A stretch of 64,000 bases of DNA, from contig ONKF01000003.1 in NCBI GenBank assembly GCA_900318335.1, positions 1 through 64,000 on the forward strand, written 5' to 3'. Each line of letters begins with the position of its first letter. The stretch's first letter is position 1. This DNA is from an uncultured Prevotellaceae bacterium. GTDB lineage: Bacteria > Bacteroidota > Bacteroidia > Bacteroidales > Muribaculaceae. Shown here one piece after another: positions 44,048 through 52,290 of the stretch. Both the position numbers and the translations under genes were made by a program. A model generated the notes under the pieces. That model was not told where the DNA came from, did no database searches, and was given only the letters and a program-made list of their open reading frames with translations.

Positions 44048-44878
44048 ATGAAAATTGGAGAATACAACGAGTTGCGCATCAACCGTACGGTCGATTTCGG
44101 AGCCTATCTTATCGACGATGACACCCACGAAGTGCTGTTGCCCAAACGCTACCTCACCCCCGAAATGAAGGTGGGTGACACCATCCGCGTGTTTGTCTAT
44201 AACGACAGCGAGAACCGCCCCGTCGCCACCACCGAGCAGCCCTATGCCGTCGTCGGTGACTTTGCCCTGATGCGTGTCAAGGCGGTTAACAAGGTGGGCG
44301 CCTTCCTCGATTGGGGTCTGGTCGCCAAAGACCTGCTGGTACCCTTCAGCGAGCAACGGGTTGACATGAAAGTGGGCCGCAGCTACATTGTGCGTGTCTA
44401 TCTGGATGAGGCCAGCCACCGCATCGTCGCCAGTGCCAAACTCGCCAAATTCCTCAACCAGACTGACCCCGACTATTACCATCGCGAGAAAGTGGAAGTG
44501 CTGGTGACGCAGCGCAGCGACCTGGGCTACCGCGTGATTGTCGATAACGCCCATTGGGGCCAAATCTACCAGAACGAGATTTACCAGGATGTCAACGTCG
44601 GCGACAGGCTGACCGCCTTCGTCAAGCAGGTGCGTCCTGACGGCAAGGTTGATGTCACCCTGGCCAAGATTGAGAAAATGCGCGTCGATGACCTCGCCGA
44701 CCGCATCCTCGACTACCTCAATAGCCACAACGGCGAGATGACCCTCACCGACAAGAGCGACCCCGACGACATCAATAAAGCCTTCAGCTGCAGCAAGAAA
44801 GACTTCAAGAAAGCCCTGGGCCTGCTCTACAAGCAACAGAAAATCGCCCTTGGTGACACTGTCAAGCTCACCAAATAA
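44048..44878 (+). CDS. S1-domain RNA-binding protein, CvfB-like
   Basis: The 276-residue protein has an N-terminal domain (INRTVDFGAYLIDDDTHEVLLP) with S1-like repeats (VKAVNKVGAFLDWGL and LVPFSEQ) and a C-terminal winged helix (GEMTLTDKSDPDDINKAF and SKKDFKKALGLLYKQQKI). This is the CvfB/YitL layout: three S1 units plus a winged helix. CvfB binds RNA and affects virulence gene expression in Staphylococcus. It is monocistronic, and a terminator follows. Confidence 0.9.
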   Translation: MKIGEYNELRINRTVDFGAYLIDDDTHEVLLPKRYLTPEMKVGDTIRVFVYNDSENRPVATTEQPYAVVGDFALMRVKAVNKVGAFLDWGLVAKDLLVPFSEQRVDMKVGRSYIVRVYLDEASHRIVASAKLAKFLNQTDPDYYHREKVEVLVTQRSDLGYRVIVDNAHWGQIYQNEIYQDVNVGDRLTAFVKQVRPDGKVDVTLAKIEKMRVDDLADRILDYLNSHNGEMTLTDKSDPDDINKAFSCSKKDFKKALGLLYKQQKIALGDTVKLTK

Positions 44879-44953
44879 CGGATTTCATTTGCCTAAGCTG
44901 GAAACAGCGAAGATACTCTTTTCAAGAGAAACGCTAACATGCGATTAACATAA

Positions 44954-44988
44954 GAACAGCTCACCTGGAACGGTGGGCTGTTCTTGAT
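44954..44988 (+). terminator. Terminator after the CvfB-like gene
   Basis: GAACAGCTCACC (44954-44965) pairs with GGTGGGCTGTTC (44972-44983) with one G-U pair, followed by TTGATATTT. Confidence 0.75.
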
Positions 44989-45006
44989 ATTTAACGGTAA
45001 TTATCC

Positions 45007-45324
45007 TTATTCTTTATTTATCTCGATGCCTATACTCTCGAATTCGTCATGATATTTGTTATATAATTCTTCCATTTTCTCGACAGGCGTCGATGTTATA
45101 TTGAAAATAGAGTCATCAGAAAGGACTTTGGCTATCAAGATTTCTTTAGCTTTCTCTTTTTCACCGATACTTAATAAGAACTTGATTTTTGTGCTATAAT
45201 CCTCATCCCTAACTATATGGCTTTTTATTTTACGAACATCGTTACACATGCCCCAGACCTTAAAGAGCAAGATCAAGCATAAAACGACCCAAACTATATA
45301 AACAAAATAAGCAAAAGCCTCCAT
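45007..45324 (-). CDS. Small single-span membrane protein of unknown function
   Basis: The 105-residue protein has one membrane span (about 5-24, AYFVYIVWVVLCLILLFKVW) followed by a charged helical cytoplasmic part with YSTKIKFLLSIGEKEKAKEI and EKMEELYNKYHDEFESIGI, which may form a coiled coil. I do not recognise a family. The gene is visibly AT-richer than its neighbours. It has its own -7 box (TATCTTTG, minus strand 45362-45355) and stands alone between terminators. Confidence 0.6.
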   Translation of the reverse strand: MEAFAYFVYIVWVVLCLILLFKVWGMCNDVRKIKSHIVRDEDYSTKIKFLLSIGEKEKAKEILIAKVLSDDSIFNITSTPVEKMEELYNKYHDEFESIGIEINKE

Positions 45325-45354
45325 AATAATAACTATTAATTGGTTAATAATTTA

Positions 45355-45362
45355 CAAAGATA
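45355..45362 (-). promoter_or_regulatory. -7 element for the small membrane protein gene
   Basis: TATCTTTG on the minus strand, 31 nt before the start codon. No clear -33. Confidence 0.45.
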
Positions 45363-45435
45363 CAATAAATACCAATATTTTGAAAGACCTTTCTAAAAAA
45401 AGCATGCGAAGGTGGCAAGTGAGCGGACCACATCT

Positions 45436-45467
45436 TTTGTGTCTATTCAAAAAAACTACTATCTTTG
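45436..45467 (+). promoter_or_regulatory. Promoter of the fucosidase gene
   Basis: TTTG (45436-45439), 20 bp, TATCTTTG (45460-45467), 27 nt before the start. Confidence 0.75.
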
Positions 45468-45493
45468 CCCTGTAAAGATAAAATGAAGATTTC

Positions 45494-46960
45494 ATGAGAC
45501 ATAGATTATTATTGTCAATCGTGGCGAGTCTGGCCGTATTGGGTGCTTCGGGTGATAACAGTGTGGCGCCTGAGGCGGTTGGGCCGGTGCCGACCGAGGC
45601 GCAGGTGGAGTGGCAACGGCTGGAGACGTATGCGTTTATACACTTCGGGCCGAACACGTTTACAGATAAGGAATGGGGGTATGGCGACACGCCCGCCGAT
45701 GCGTTCAACCCTACCCGACTCGACTGCGAGCAGTGGGTGCAGACCATCGTCAAGGCAGGCATGAAGGGCGTGATCCTGACGTGCAAGCACCATGACGGTT
45801 TCTGCCTGTGGCCCAGCCGATATACCGACTACAGCGTAGCCAATTCGCCATTTAGGGGCGGCAAGGGTGACGTGGTGCGTGAATTGTCGGAAGCATGCAA
45901 GAAGTACGGAATCAAGTTTGGCGTCTATCTCTCGCCGTGGGACAGGCATCAGGCCAGCTACGGCTCACCCGCATATGTCACCTATTATTACAACCAACTC
46001 GAGGAACTGATGACCCAGTATGGCGACGTGTTTGAAGTGTGGTTTGACGGCGCCAACGGAGGCGACGGATGGTATGGCGGTGCAAGCGAGAAGCGAGAGA
46101 TTGACCGCAGCACCTATTACAACTATCCCAAGGCGTGGGGCATCGTGAACCGCCTGCAGCCCAAGGCGGTCATCTTCTCGGATGGAGGTCCCGGCTGCCG
46201 CTGGGTGGGTAACGAGAAAGGCTATGCCAACCCGACGAACTGGTCCTTCCTGCGCATCAAGGAGGTCTATCCCGGCTACCCTCAATATGAGGAGCTGCAA
46301 TCGGGTCATGCCGACGGTGATGCGTGGTGTGCCAGCGAGTGTAATACGAGTATCCGTCCGGGGTGGTTCTATCACGAGAGCGAGGACGATAAGGTAAAGA
46401 CCGTTGATGAACTGACCGACCTGTATTACCGCAGTGTGGGCCACAACGGCACATTCCTGCTCAACTTTCCCGTGGATCGTGACGGCCTTATCCATCCTAC
46501 CGACTCGGCGATTGCCGTGCAATGGCATGAGCGCATCAGCCGTGAACTGGGCAACAACCTGTTGGCCGGTGCAAAATTCACTGCCACAGATACCCGCAAC
46601 AAGGGTTTTAACGCCTCGATGATGGGTGACGGGGATTGGGAGACCTACTGGGCACCCAAGGATGGCGTGACCGCTGCCGACATCGAAATCAAGACCAAAA
46701 ATGATGTGACCCTGAACTGCATCATGCTTCAGGAATACATTCCGCTGGGACAGCGCGTCAAGGAGTTTGTCATCGAGTATAAGACCTGCTGTGGCAAGTG
46801 GGTGCCCGTTCTGGTTGATGAGGAAACGACAACCATCGGCTACAAGCGCATCGTGCGCTTCCACGAGAAGACCGCCAGCGAATGGCGCGTGCGCATTCTC
46901 GACAGCCGTGCATGCCCGTGCATCAACAATGTCGAGGGATACTATTTAGGGAATAGTTAA
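45494..46960 (+). CDS. GH29 alpha-L-fucosidase, exported
   Basis: The 488 residues begin with a signal peptide (MRHRLLLSIVASLAVLGASG). The GH29 barrel shows WQRLETYAFIHFGPNTFTDK, LTCKHHDGFCLWPS (about 95-108), FGVYLSPWDRH and the catalytic nucleophile D185 in EVWFDGANG. The C-terminal 110 residues resemble an F5/8-type (discoidin) domain (ASMMGDGDWETYWAPK, then WRVRILDSRACPCI). It would release fucose from host mucin or milk-type glycans in the periplasm. No SusCD pair or other glycosidase is adjacent, so it is an orphan locus. The last codons and stop fall within a heptad repeat. Confidence 0.93.
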   Translation: MRHRLLLSIVASLAVLGASGDNSVAPEAVGPVPTEAQVEWQRLETYAFIHFGPNTFTDKEWGYGDTPADAFNPTRLDCEQWVQTIVKAGMKGVILTCKHHDGFCLWPSRYTDYSVANSPFRGGKGDVVRELSEACKKYGIKFGVYLSPWDRHQASYGSPAYVTYYYNQLEELMTQYGDVFEVWFDGANGGDGWYGGASEKREIDRSTYYNYPKAWGIVNRLQPKAVIFSDGGPGCRWVGNEKGYANPTNWSFLRIKEVYPGYPQYEELQSGHADGDAWCASECNTSIRPGWFYHESEDDKVKTVDELTDLYYRSVGHNGTFLLNFPVDRDGLIHPTDSAIAVQWHERISRELGNNLLAGAKFTATDTRNKGFNASMMGDGDWETYWAPKDGVTAADIEIKTKNDVTLNCIMLQEYIPLGQRVKEFVIEYKTCCGKWVPVLVDEETTTIGYKRIVRFHEKTASEWRVRILDSRACPCINNVEGYYLGNS

Positions 46961-46984
46961 TAGTTAATAGAGAATAGTTAATAG
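46950..46984 (+). repeat. Heptanucleotide tandem repeat covering the fucosidase stop codon
   Basis: GGAATAG-TTAATAG-TTAATAG-AGAATAG-TTAATAG are five 7-mers. The first two supply the final Asn-Ser codons and the TAA stop (46958-46960) of the fucosidase. Bases 46955-46984 are identical to the inverted block at 43013-43042. Confidence 0.9.
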
Positions 46985-47008
46985 ATTGGATTTCTAATTC
47001 ATGAGGAT

Positions 47009-47845
47009 ATGGGACAAGTGAGTGAAAAGGCAATGGGGATTGCCGAGGAGATTGCCAAGCGGTCGGAGACTGAACATTATCGACTGGTGTTGAATGAGGA
47101 ACGCGAGGCGGAGATAACCGGCAGCAAGATCGGTGGAAAGCCCTATTGGCCTGTGGGCAAGGATTTCCCCGTGGATGACGCCGGCAACAAGATGCTGCTG
47201 CTGATGCAAGTCAACTGTGAAGAGGCGGGGCTGAAATCACCCCTGCCCGAGCATGGGATGCTGCAGTGGTTCATCGGCCTGAATTCCGAGCGGATGTATG
47301 GCTGCAAAGGCAATTACAACGAGGATGGCTCAGGAGTTCGCATCGTCTATCACGAGACTGTTGAGGAGAACGCAATGCCAAAGGATGCACCGGCCCACAA
47401 CACCGTTGACCCCATGCTCACGCCCGTTAAGCGAGAAGTCGCCATCGATGTGTTGGCCGAACAGACCTCGATGGGAGTGAATGACGGGCATTTCAACCGC
47501 CTGTTTGCCGACATCGTCAAGGATATCACGGGAGAAGATACGGGCAACAAGCAGTGGTATGAGTGCTTGGATAACGAGGAGTGCTTGTACCTCGAGCAGC
47601 AAGCAGGCATGAAGCGCCCGTGCCACCAGATGCTGGGCTACCCTGTATATAGCCAAGACGAAGCGCGCCGTGACATGGAATACCACGACACGCTATTGTT
47701 CCAATTAGATTCCCAATTCTCGACCAAGGGTCAAGACGAACTTGTCATGTGGGGCGACATGGGCAGCGGCTTCATCTTTATCAATCACGATGACCTTGCC
47801 GCCCTGGATTTCACCCACATTTACTACTGCTGGGATTGCGGGTAG
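47009..47845 (+). CDS. DUF1963 (YwqG-like) protein
   Basis: The 278-residue cytoplasmic protein has the YwqG layout: SKIGGKPYWPVGKDFPVDD and MLLLMQVNCEEAG near the N-terminus, GMLQWFIG, HQMLGYPVYSQDEARR and LLFQLDS, GDMGSGFIFINHDDL, ending in a CWDCG. DUF1963 proteins are widespread and of unknown function. It lies 48 bp after the fucosidase stop with the heptad repeat between them. Confidence 0.85.
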   Translation: MGQVSEKAMGIAEEIAKRSETEHYRLVLNEEREAEITGSKIGGKPYWPVGKDFPVDDAGNKMLLLMQVNCEEAGLKSPLPEHGMLQWFIGLNSERMYGCKGNYNEDGSGVRIVYHETVEENAMPKDAPAHNTVDPMLTPVKREVAIDVLAEQTSMGVNDGHFNRLFADIVKDITGEDTGNKQWYECLDNEECLYLEQQAGMKRPCHQMLGYPVYSQDEARRDMEYHDTLLFQLDSQFSTKGQDELVMWGDMGSGFIFINHDDLAALDFTHIYYCWDCG

Positions 47846-47864
47846 GATGCTCGTTGAACTCGCA

Positions 47865-47892
47865 GTTTAAAGATTAAGGTTTAGAGTTTAAA
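47865..47892 (+). repeat. Degenerate heptanucleotide repeat after the DUF1963 gene
   Basis: GTTTAAA-GATTAAG-GTTTAGA-GTTTAAA are four 7-mers beginning 19 nt after the stop codon. They share the period and TTA core, though not the sequence, of the other three runs. Confidence 0.7.
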
Positions 47893-47925
47893 GAAGCATC
47901 CGCATTCTTGTGAGAATCACGCTAA

Positions 47926-47974
47926 GCCGCGAAGTCGCTAAGTTTTGATATTATCATCTTGGCGGCTTCGCGGC
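47926..47974. terminator. REP-like inverted repeat between convergent genes
   Basis: GCCGCGAAGTCGCTAAG (47926-47942) and CTTGGCGGCTTCGCGGC (47958-47974) are arms of a 17-bp stem with two mismatches and a 15-nt loop. The preceding CACGCTAA and CGCTAAG modules recur at 42975-42991. It probably ends both the DUF1963 and C10 peptidase transcripts. Confidence 0.65.
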
Positions 47975-47999
47975 GTCATGTAAGGTTCAATTAGCAGTA

Positions 48000-49298
48000 C
48001 TACAATTTACCTGAGAGGAGCTGGTCGATCAGCTCGGTCGCATCATCAATGCCGACACGGCCATCGGTATTGAAGTCGGCTGCATCGTTTCCTGTGGCAT
48101 GGCCAGACAAGAGGAGGTCAATGAGCTCGGTCACATCGTCGATACCAATTTTGCCATCGCCAGTCACGTCGCCAGGGATAATGTCACGGTTTGGATAAAG
48201 GCCGATGTACATGGCCTGCCAGTCGTCGTAGGTGTACTGCTGGACCGCGAGCAGTGCGACATCAAAATAACCGTTTTCAAACCCATACCAGCCCCAGTTC
48301 ACGTGAACCAAGCCATTCTCGTCATAACCGTCGATAATGAAATTGTGTCCCGCAAGGATGCCTTCCTCAAGGTTGATGTCCTTGGCCGAATAGAATATCG
48401 GATTGCCCGATGACAGGATACCGTAAATCATCTCCATCCAAGTTGGCTCATCATAGCGGGAACGGGGAACGTAGTGGGCTGTGTCATTGAAGTTGAAATG
48501 ATTAATGAAGGCATTGAGCAAGCGCTCGTCGGTAGTGCCTCCGCCCAGGTTGTTCCAGGTCGTTTGGGAAGCGACACCGCAATGATAGCACAACTCAGCG
48601 ACAGCCTTGCCTTGCTCGGGGGTGTATTCGCCCTGATAATCGTCAATCATGTTATCCCAGTCATAGGTCGCCGATTCAAAATCGACATGAAGCGTGACAT
48701 TAGCCTGATCATACTTCACCGTGACCGATTCCTCACCGACACCATGCTTGGGAAACTTGTAGTAATTCAGATACTGAGCCATAGCCAGAGGGCCACAACC
48801 CACGGAATAATGCCCCATCTCGGGCGTGTAGGTTCCATACAGGCCATAGTCTGACACATAGGTATCAAACGGACACATGAACTTGAACGGTTCGCGCTGC
48901 CCCCAGATGGTGGTTAAGAGCGGTTGCACCGATGGCTTGAAACGGCTTGGATCAGGCTTGGTGGTTTCGCGCATGGGAGCAGATTGTAGCAGCACTTTTC
49001 TTGTGGCATTCAGCCACCAGTTGAAACCGGGATTATTATCCGACAGATTCAGGTAACCCGTGCGGGAATAGGCCAAAACTGTGGGGTTTTCCTTATCACT
49101 CGAGACGATGGCAAAGCCACCACCCGCTTGACGATAGGCAGTCATGCCAGGATAATAAGCCACAAGCTCAAGAGGACGCGAGGACCTGAGAACACGGCTG
49201 GCCGCGGCACGCATCGGCGCATCAGCATCGCTACCAGCCCACGCTGACGTCGATAACGATGCCAGCAAAATCAGCAATAAAAACTTAAAACGAGTCAT
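48000..49298 (-). CDS. C10 (streptopain-like) cysteine peptidase with C-terminal dockerin-like domain
   Basis: The 432 residues start with a signal peptide (MTRFKFLLLILLASLSTSAWA). A propeptide-like region (about 30-120) includes GGGFAIVSSDKENPTVLAYS. The catalytic Cys168 lies in YSVGCGPLAMAQYLNYY and His318 in AGHNFIIDGYD, with VNWGWYG after it, as in streptopain and interpain. Residues 376-432 are two dockerin-type loops, GDVTGDGKIGIDDVTELIDL and ADFNTDGRVGIDDATELI. The enzyme is likely secreted as a zymogen. The dockerin may anchor it or pair with an unknown partner. Confidence 0.9.
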   Translation of the reverse strand: MTRFKFLLLILLASLSTSAWAGSDADAPMRAAASRVLRSSRPLELVAYYPGMTAYRQAGGGFAIVSSDKENPTVLAYSRTGYLNLSDNNPGFNWWLNATRKVLLQSAPMRETTKPDPSRFKPSVQPLLTTIWGQREPFKFMCPFDTYVSDYGLYGTYTPEMGHYSVGCGPLAMAQYLNYYKFPKHGVGEESVTVKYDQANVTLHVDFESATYDWDNMIDDYQGEYTPEQGKAVAELCYHCGVASQTTWNNLGGGTTDERLLNAFINHFNFNDTAHYVPRSRYDEPTWMEMIYGILSSGNPIFYSAKDINLEEGILAGHNFIIDGYDENGLVHVNWGWYGFENGYFDVALLAVQQYTYDDWQAMYIGLYPNRDIIPGDVTGDGKIGIDDVTELIDLLLSGHATGNDAADFNTDGRVGIDDATELIDQLLSGKL

Positions 49299-49317
49299 AA
49301 TAGTAGATAATGAGAGA

Positions 49318-49331
49318 TAAATGATAAATGA
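49318..49331 (+). repeat. Two tandem heptamers TAAATGA upstream of the C10 peptidase
   Basis: TAAATGA occurs twice in tandem (49318-49331) within a run of similar AT-rich 7-mers (49304-49337) between the C10 start and the nrdJ terminator. The period matches the other heptad sites but degeneracy makes a link uncertain. Confidence 0.4.
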
Positions 49332-49345
49332 TGATTATAAAACAA

Positions 49346-49379
49346 GGTGTACCCTATCATCGCTTGGACAGGGTACACC
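49346..49379 (-). terminator. Terminator of nrdJ
   Basis: GGTGTACCCT (49346-49355) and AGGGTACACC (49370-49379) form a perfect 10-bp stem. On the minus strand it is followed by TTGTTTTAT, 44 nt after the nrdJ stop. Confidence 0.85.
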
Positions 49380-49422
49380 ACAATGTAACGTATTTTGCCT
49401 TTCACATTAAATATCTGGGGGG

Positions 49423-51999
49423 TCAACCGCAGCGAGAGGTGCCGCAGTTGGTGCAGATGAGGCAGCCTTCCTGATAAACCAGGGTGTCCTGGCCACAGTT
49501 GGGACACCGCTCGGCAGCAGCCTCACCATTGTGGATGTAGCGCTTCAATGCACGCTCTACACCCATCTTCCAGGTGTTGATCGACTGGCTGTCCAGCTCC
49601 AGGCTGCTCACGAGCTTGAGTACCTGAGGAATGGGCATTCCATACCTCAAGACACCCGAGATGAGCTTAGCATAGTTCCAGAATTCGGGATTGAACTTCT
49701 CGCTCAGGCCCTCGATAGTGGTCTTGAAACCGCGCTTGTTGATGAACTGGAAGTCATAACGCTTCACGCCATCCTCGCCCACGGCCTTGATGATCTTACC
49801 CTTGGTAACCGACTTGGGACAGAAGATGCCCTCGTCATCGTCGGCAATACCGGTGAAAATCTCGTAGGGACGGCCGTCAATCAAGCCGATAAAGGCAATC
49901 CATTTCTCCTTCTTGTTCTGGAAACGCACGACGTCGGCCTCGAGTTCGACGGGACGTTTCAGGATGTGCTCTTCCTCGGCAATGTAACGTGCAGCGCCCT
50001 GCTCACCCTCGGCCTCCTTGGCCTTCTTCTCCTCTTTCTTCTTGTCGCTATCGCTCAGTGCCACGAGCACGCCTGTACGAGAGCCGTCGCGGTAAACGGT
50101 GCAACCCTTACAGCCGCTGCGCCATGCCTCGGCATAGAGTTTGCCCACCATTTCCTCGCTGATGTCGTTGGGCAGGTTGATGGTCACGCTGATGCTGTGG
50201 TCCACCCACTTCTGCACCTCGCCCTGCATCCTCACCTTGTTAACCCAGTCCACGTCGTTGGCAGTGGCCTTGTAATAGGGAGAGCGCTCAATGATGGCAT
50301 TGAGTTCCTCCTGGGTGTAGTCGCGGCGCACGGGGATGTTGTTGATGTTCATCCAGGTCACCAGCTTGTGGTGATAGACGATGAATTCCTCAAACGAATC
50401 GCCATTCTCGTCAACCAGGTCAACATGGACATCCTTGTCGCTGGGGTTGACCTTGCGGCGGCGCTTATAGACAGGCATGAACACAGGCTCGATACCCGAG
50501 GTCGTCTGGGTCAGCAGACTGGTTGTTCCCGTGGGGGCGATGGTCAGGCAAGCGATGTTGCGGCGGCCATACTTCACCATGTCCTCATAGAGCTCAGGAC
50601 TCGCCTCACGGATACGGGTGATATAAGGATTATTGAATTCACGTTTAGCGTCATAGATCTCAAATGCGCCACGCTCCTTGGCCATCTGTACCGACGAGCC
50701 GTAGGCAGCCAGTGCAAGCGCCTTGTGGACACTTACAGAGAACTCGGTAGCCTTGGGGGTGCCGTAGGTCAAGCCCATGGCGGCAATCATGTCGCCCTCG
50801 CCAGTGGTACCCACACCAGTACGGCGGCCCTTGAGGGTCTTGGTGCGGATCTTGTTCCACAAGTTGAGCTCGGTCGTCTTGACTTCCTGAGTCTCGGGGT
50901 CGGACTTGATCTTATCGAGAATCTTCTCGATTTTCTCCATTTCCAGATCGATGATGTCGTCCATCATGCGCTGGGCGCAAGCCACGTGCTCTGCAAACAT
51001 GTCGAAGTCGAAGTAGGCCTCGGGCGTGAAGGGGTTCTTCACGTAGCTATAGAGGTTGATGGCGATCAAGCGGCAGCTGTCGTAGGGGCACAGGGGAATC
51101 TCGCCACAGGGGTTGGTCGAGATGGTCTTGAAGCCCAGGTCGGCATAGCAGTCGGGCACCGACTCACGGGTGATGGTGTCCCAGAAGAGAATGCCGGGCT
51201 CGGCGCTCTTCCATGCGTTGTGGACAATCTTGGCCCACAGCTTGGCAGCGTCGATGTCCTGCTCATAAACGGGCTTGTCGCTGTCGATGGGATATTGCTG
51301 GTGATAGGGCTTGCCCTCGATGGCGGCTTTCATGAAGTCGTCGTCGATGCGAACCGACACGTTGGCGCCAGTCACCTTGCCCTCGACCATCTTGGCGTCG
51401 ATAAACGACTCGGCATCAGGATGCTTGATGCTCACGGTGAGCATCAGGGCGCCACGGCGTCCGTCTTGAGCTACCTCGCGGGTGCTATTGCTGTAACGCA
51501 CCATGAAGGGGACCAGACCAGTCGAGGTTAACGCGCTGTTCTTGACGGGAGAACCCTTGGGGCGGATGTGTGACAAGTCATGACCTACACCACCACGGCG
51601 CTTCATGAGCTGCACCTGTTCCTCGTCAATCTTGAGAATGCCACCGTAGCTGTCGGGTTCACCGTCAAGACCCACGACAAAGCAGTTGCTCAACGAACCC
51701 ACCTGGAAATTGTTGCCGATGCCAGCCATGGGGCTGCCCTGCGGCACGATGTAGCGGAAGTGGCTCATCAACTCAAACAGTCGGTCCTCGCTAAGAGGAT
51801 TGGGATACTTTTTCTCGATACGGGCAATCTCGCGGGCGATACGGTGGTGCATATCGTCAGGGGTCAACTCATAGAGGTGACCGAAGGAATCTTTCAGCGC
51901 ATATTTGGTAGCCCATACCCTGGCGGCGAGTTCATCGCCATCAAAGTACTTTAATGAGGCTTCATAGGCCTGCTGGTAATTGTAGGTTTTTGGTTCCAT
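49423..51999 (-). CDS. nrdJ: Adenosylcobalamin-dependent (class II) ribonucleotide reductase
   Basis: The 858-residue protein has GSLSNCF (C106) and TNPCGEIPL (C298, E300), which give the active-site cysteines and Glu; IAPTGTTSLL (phosphate-binding region); and a C-terminal zinc-ribbon tail CPNCGQDTLVY with CTNCGTSRC. No ATP-cone is seen at the N-terminus. The enzyme reduces ribonucleotides with a B12-derived radical and works with or without oxygen. The predicted leader is only about 80 nt and contains no recognisable cobalamin riboswitch. Confidence 0.96.
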   Translation of the reverse strand: MEPKTYNYQQAYEASLKYFDGDELAARVWATKYALKDSFGHLYELTPDDMHHRIAREIARIEKKYPNPLSEDRLFELMSHFRYIVPQGSPMAGIGNNFQVGSLSNCFVVGLDGEPDSYGGILKIDEEQVQLMKRRGGVGHDLSHIRPKGSPVKNSALTSTGLVPFMVRYSNSTREVAQDGRRGALMLTVSIKHPDAESFIDAKMVEGKVTGANVSVRIDDDFMKAAIEGKPYHQQYPIDSDKPVYEQDIDAAKLWAKIVHNAWKSAEPGILFWDTITRESVPDCYADLGFKTISTNPCGEIPLCPYDSCRLIAINLYSYVKNPFTPEAYFDFDMFAEHVACAQRMMDDIIDLEMEKIEKILDKIKSDPETQEVKTTELNLWNKIRTKTLKGRRTGVGTTGEGDMIAAMGLTYGTPKATEFSVSVHKALALAAYGSSVQMAKERGAFEIYDAKREFNNPYITRIREASPELYEDMVKYGRRNIACLTIAPTGTTSLLTQTTSGIEPVFMPVYKRRRKVNPSDKDVHVDLVDENGDSFEEFIVYHHKLVTWMNINNIPVRRDYTQEELNAIIERSPYYKATANDVDWVNKVRMQGEVQKWVDHSISVTINLPNDISEEMVGKLYAEAWRSGCKGCTVYRDGSRTGVLVALSDSDKKKEEKKAKEAEGEQGAARYIAEEEHILKRPVELEADVVRFQNKKEKWIAFIGLIDGRPYEIFTGIADDDEGIFCPKSVTKGKIIKAVGEDGVKRYDFQFINKRGFKTTIEGLSEKFNPEFWNYAKLISGVLRYGMPIPQVLKLVSSLELDSQSINTWKMGVERALKRYIHNGEAAAERCPNCGQDTLVYQEGCLICTNCGTSRCG

Positions 52000-52084
52000 G
52001 TCTTATTTTTCAGGTTTTTACTTTTTCTTAATACTGTAAATGAGGAAATTGCGCACAAGTTGTCATTATCGCGCAAAATCCTCG

Positions 52085-52115
52085 CAAAGATAATACGATT
52101 ATTTCTATCCACAAA
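52085..52115 (-). promoter_or_regulatory. Promoter of nrdJ
   Basis: On the minus strand TTTG (52115-52112), 19 bp, then TATCTTTG (52092-52085). Confidence 0.75.
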
Positions 52116-52265
52116 ATTTAGGACAAAAATAATAAAGTTTTTCAAAAATAATTTCAATCAGCTGATTTTCAAGGTATTAATATTTTTGATTCATGAAAAA
52201 GTTTACCAAAAGATAAACCCCACCGACAATAAAGTATCTCAATATTAAATACTTGCAAAAAACAA

Positions 52266-52290
52266 GGGCATTCCCGCAATGGAAATGCCC
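52266..52290 (-). terminator. Terminator of the OmpA lipoprotein gene
   Basis: GGGCATTTCC and GGAATGCCC pair on the minus strand around a short loop with one bulge, followed by TTGTTTTTTG. Confidence 0.8.

Noticed and set aside
49531..51531. Long plus-strand open frame (666 codons) opposite nrdJ
   Set aside because: It is the antisense of a well-supported gene. The translation is a Leu/Val/His/Gly-rich shadow with no motif, no promoter and no start context.
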